Assembly (NCBI GenBank): GCA_963575745.1
Contig: CAUYUJ010022416.1
Span: 43,501-107,500, forward strand
Length of the DNA stretch: 64,000 nt
Source: Prorocentrum cordatum
Taxonomy: Eukaryota > Sar > Dinophyceae > Prorocentrales > Prorocentraceae
Direction of reading: 5' to 3'
Shown here: in pieces, positions 62,326 through 64,000 of the stretch
How positions within the stretch are numbered: position 1 is the first letter of the stretch
Layout: each line of letters starts with the position of its first letter
Made by a program: the position numbers and the translations under genes
The notes under the pieces: model-generated
Database searches by the model: none
Told to the model about the DNA's origin: nothing
The model's input: only the letters and a program-made list of their open reading frames with translations

Positions 62326-62740
62326 AATCGTACTATTTGTAGGGCTGTAGGGCTATGGGGCTATACGGTTATAGGACCATAGGGCTAGGGCTATAGGACT
62401 ATAGGGCTATAGGAACATAGGGCTATAGGGTTACAAGACAATGAGGCTATAGGGCTATAGGCCCATCAGGGCTGTAGGGCTATAGGGCGATTAGGCTGTA
62501 GGGCATCAGGAAAATAGGCCTACAGGGCTGTAGGGCTATAGGGCTATTAGGGCTGTAGGGCTATAGGGCTATAGGGCTGTAGTGCTATAGGTCTATAGGT
62601 CTAATGTAGGGCTATAGAGCTATAGGGCCATAGGGCGATAAAGCACCCGGGCACCCCGGGGCACCCGGGCACCCCGGGGCACCTCCGGGCACCTCCGGGC
62701 ACCCCTGGGCACCTCCGGGCACCCCCGGGCACCCGGGCAC
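62326..62740. repeat. GGGCTATA satellite and CACCCGGG satellite
   Basis: 62,335-62,640 is built on an 8-9 bp unit GGGCTATA / TAGGGCTG. 62,642-62,740 is GGGCACCCCGGG / GGGCACCTCC units. They are joined end to end. Confidence 0.9.
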
Positions 62741-64000
62741 AACCGGAGTGCGGCAAAAATCGGCGGCAAACCTAACCTAACCATATGAATCCGCTAGGAT
62801 CCCTACAGAGGCAAGCTCTGATTGGGGAACAACGCACAAACCGCACAACACACGACACACACCACACACAACACACACCACACACACAACACCCACACAC
62901 AACACACATGCACACCACACACACACACTACACACACTATACACAACACACACACAACACACAACACAATCAACACACCCAACTCACACAAACCACACAC
63001 AATGCACACATGCAACACACACGCACACATGCAAAACACACACACATGCAACACACAACACACACACACACACGAGCACACGCACACGCACAACACACAC
63101 ACACACCAACTTAACCACGCGCCCACGCACACACGCAAACACACGACACACACACTCACACTCTCGCAGACACAGACACAGACTCTGACACATTCACAGA
63201 CACACAGACACAGACACAGACACAGACACAGGCACAGACACAGACACAGACACAGACAGAGACACAGACACAGACAGAGACACAGGCACAGACAAAGACA
63301 CAGACACAAACACAGGCACGTACACGTAAACGTACACGTACACGTACGCGCACACGCACACGCACACGCACACGCACACGCACGCGTACACGTACACGTA
63401 CACGTACATGTACACGTGCGCGCACACGTAGACACACACACGCACACATACACAACACTCACGCCACACAACACACAACTCATAACACGCACAACACACA
63501 TAACACACAACACACAACACACAGACAAACCGCACACACACACACACACCACACACACCACACACACCCACACACCACACACAATACACACAACACACAC
63601 ACACAACACACAACACACAACACATAACACAGACACCACACGACACACAACACACAGCACACAACACACCCCACGCATACAATACACACGACGCGCACAG
63701 ACCCAACACACACAACACACACATAACACACACAACACACAGACACACACACACACCACAATATACACATACAACGCAGACGCACAACACACAACACACA
63801 TCAACAACACACAACACACACACACACGCCACGCACACAACACACACAACACACACAACAACACCCACAACACACGCAACACACAATACACACAACACAC
63901 AACACACAACACACAGCACTCACACAACACACACAACAAATAACATACACAGGACACACAGGACACACAGCACACAAAAAACACAACACACACAACACAC
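62741..64000. repeat. Short spacer and (CA)n-rich microsatellite block 2
   Basis: 62,745-62,835 is a short unique stretch. 62,836-64,000 is CACACA, CACAGACA (63,170-63,310) and ACGTACAC (63,316-63,425) arrays that continue past the window end. No gene. Confidence 0.95.

Noticed and set aside
62335-62640. Telomere repeat
   Set aside because: The unit is GGGCTATA and variants, not TTTAGGG, and it lies inside a sequence that continues on both sides.
61359-63998. Cys/Val-rich and Thr/His-rich long frames
   Set aside because: They are translations of CA-rich microsatellites.

Overview
The window is nuclear DNA of a dinoflagellate. The best single piece of evidence is a relic of the dinoflagellate spliced leader (22 nt, one extra T relative to the published leader) at 11,859-11,880, placed at the 5' end of a retrotransposon. 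Supporting evidence is a tyrosine-recombinase retrotransposon with a built-in C5 cytosine methyltransferase (a type reported from dinoflagellates), reverse transcriptases with a Y-x-D-N active site, very high GC, and a mass of satellites and inverted-repeat miniature elements. The species cannot be named from sequence alone. Only about a third of the window is recognisably coding.

Layout. 1-6,760: satellites and copies of a long repeat unit (called R1 here), with no gene. 6,781-11,880 (minus): a nearly complete LINE, with ORF1 and an endonuclease/reverse transcriptase ORF2 broken by one frameshift. 11,910-20,201 (minus): a DIRS-like element with ORF1 (Gag-like), ORF2 (reverse transcriptase carrying a DUF4326-like insert, and RNase H split by a C5 DNA methyltransferase) and ORF3 (tyrosine recombinase). 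(TA)n tracts lie at the outer ends of both elements and between them. 20,201-43,100: satellite country, with many R1 copies, three or four copies of a composite satellite element, trinucleotide arrays, one decayed gene at 27,968-28,870 and one long fold-back. 43,150-47,300: a cluster of short terminal-inverted-repeat (MITE-like) elements of at least four families around an ATG8-like exon. 48,690-53,850 (minus): a broken multi-frame gene or element with a RING-like finger that I cannot assign to a family. 53,966-54,217 (plus): a small zinc-ribbon-like C-terminal fragment. 57,195-61,211 (minus): a two-exon gene with two nucleoside-hydrolase-like domains and a sulfotransferase domain; its intron is largely built of inverted-repeat elements. 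61,430-64,000: CA-rich, GGGCTATA and CACCCGGG satellites.

How it fits together. The two retroelements share a layout in which (TA)n is followed by a leader or leader-like sequence and then ORF1. This suggests that trans-spliced mRNAs were reverse-transcribed into (TA)n sites. The intron of the nucleoside-hydrolase gene and the donor side of the ATG8-like exon abut inverted-repeat elements, which fits introner-like intron gain. Most long open frames elsewhere are translations of microsatellites and are not genes.
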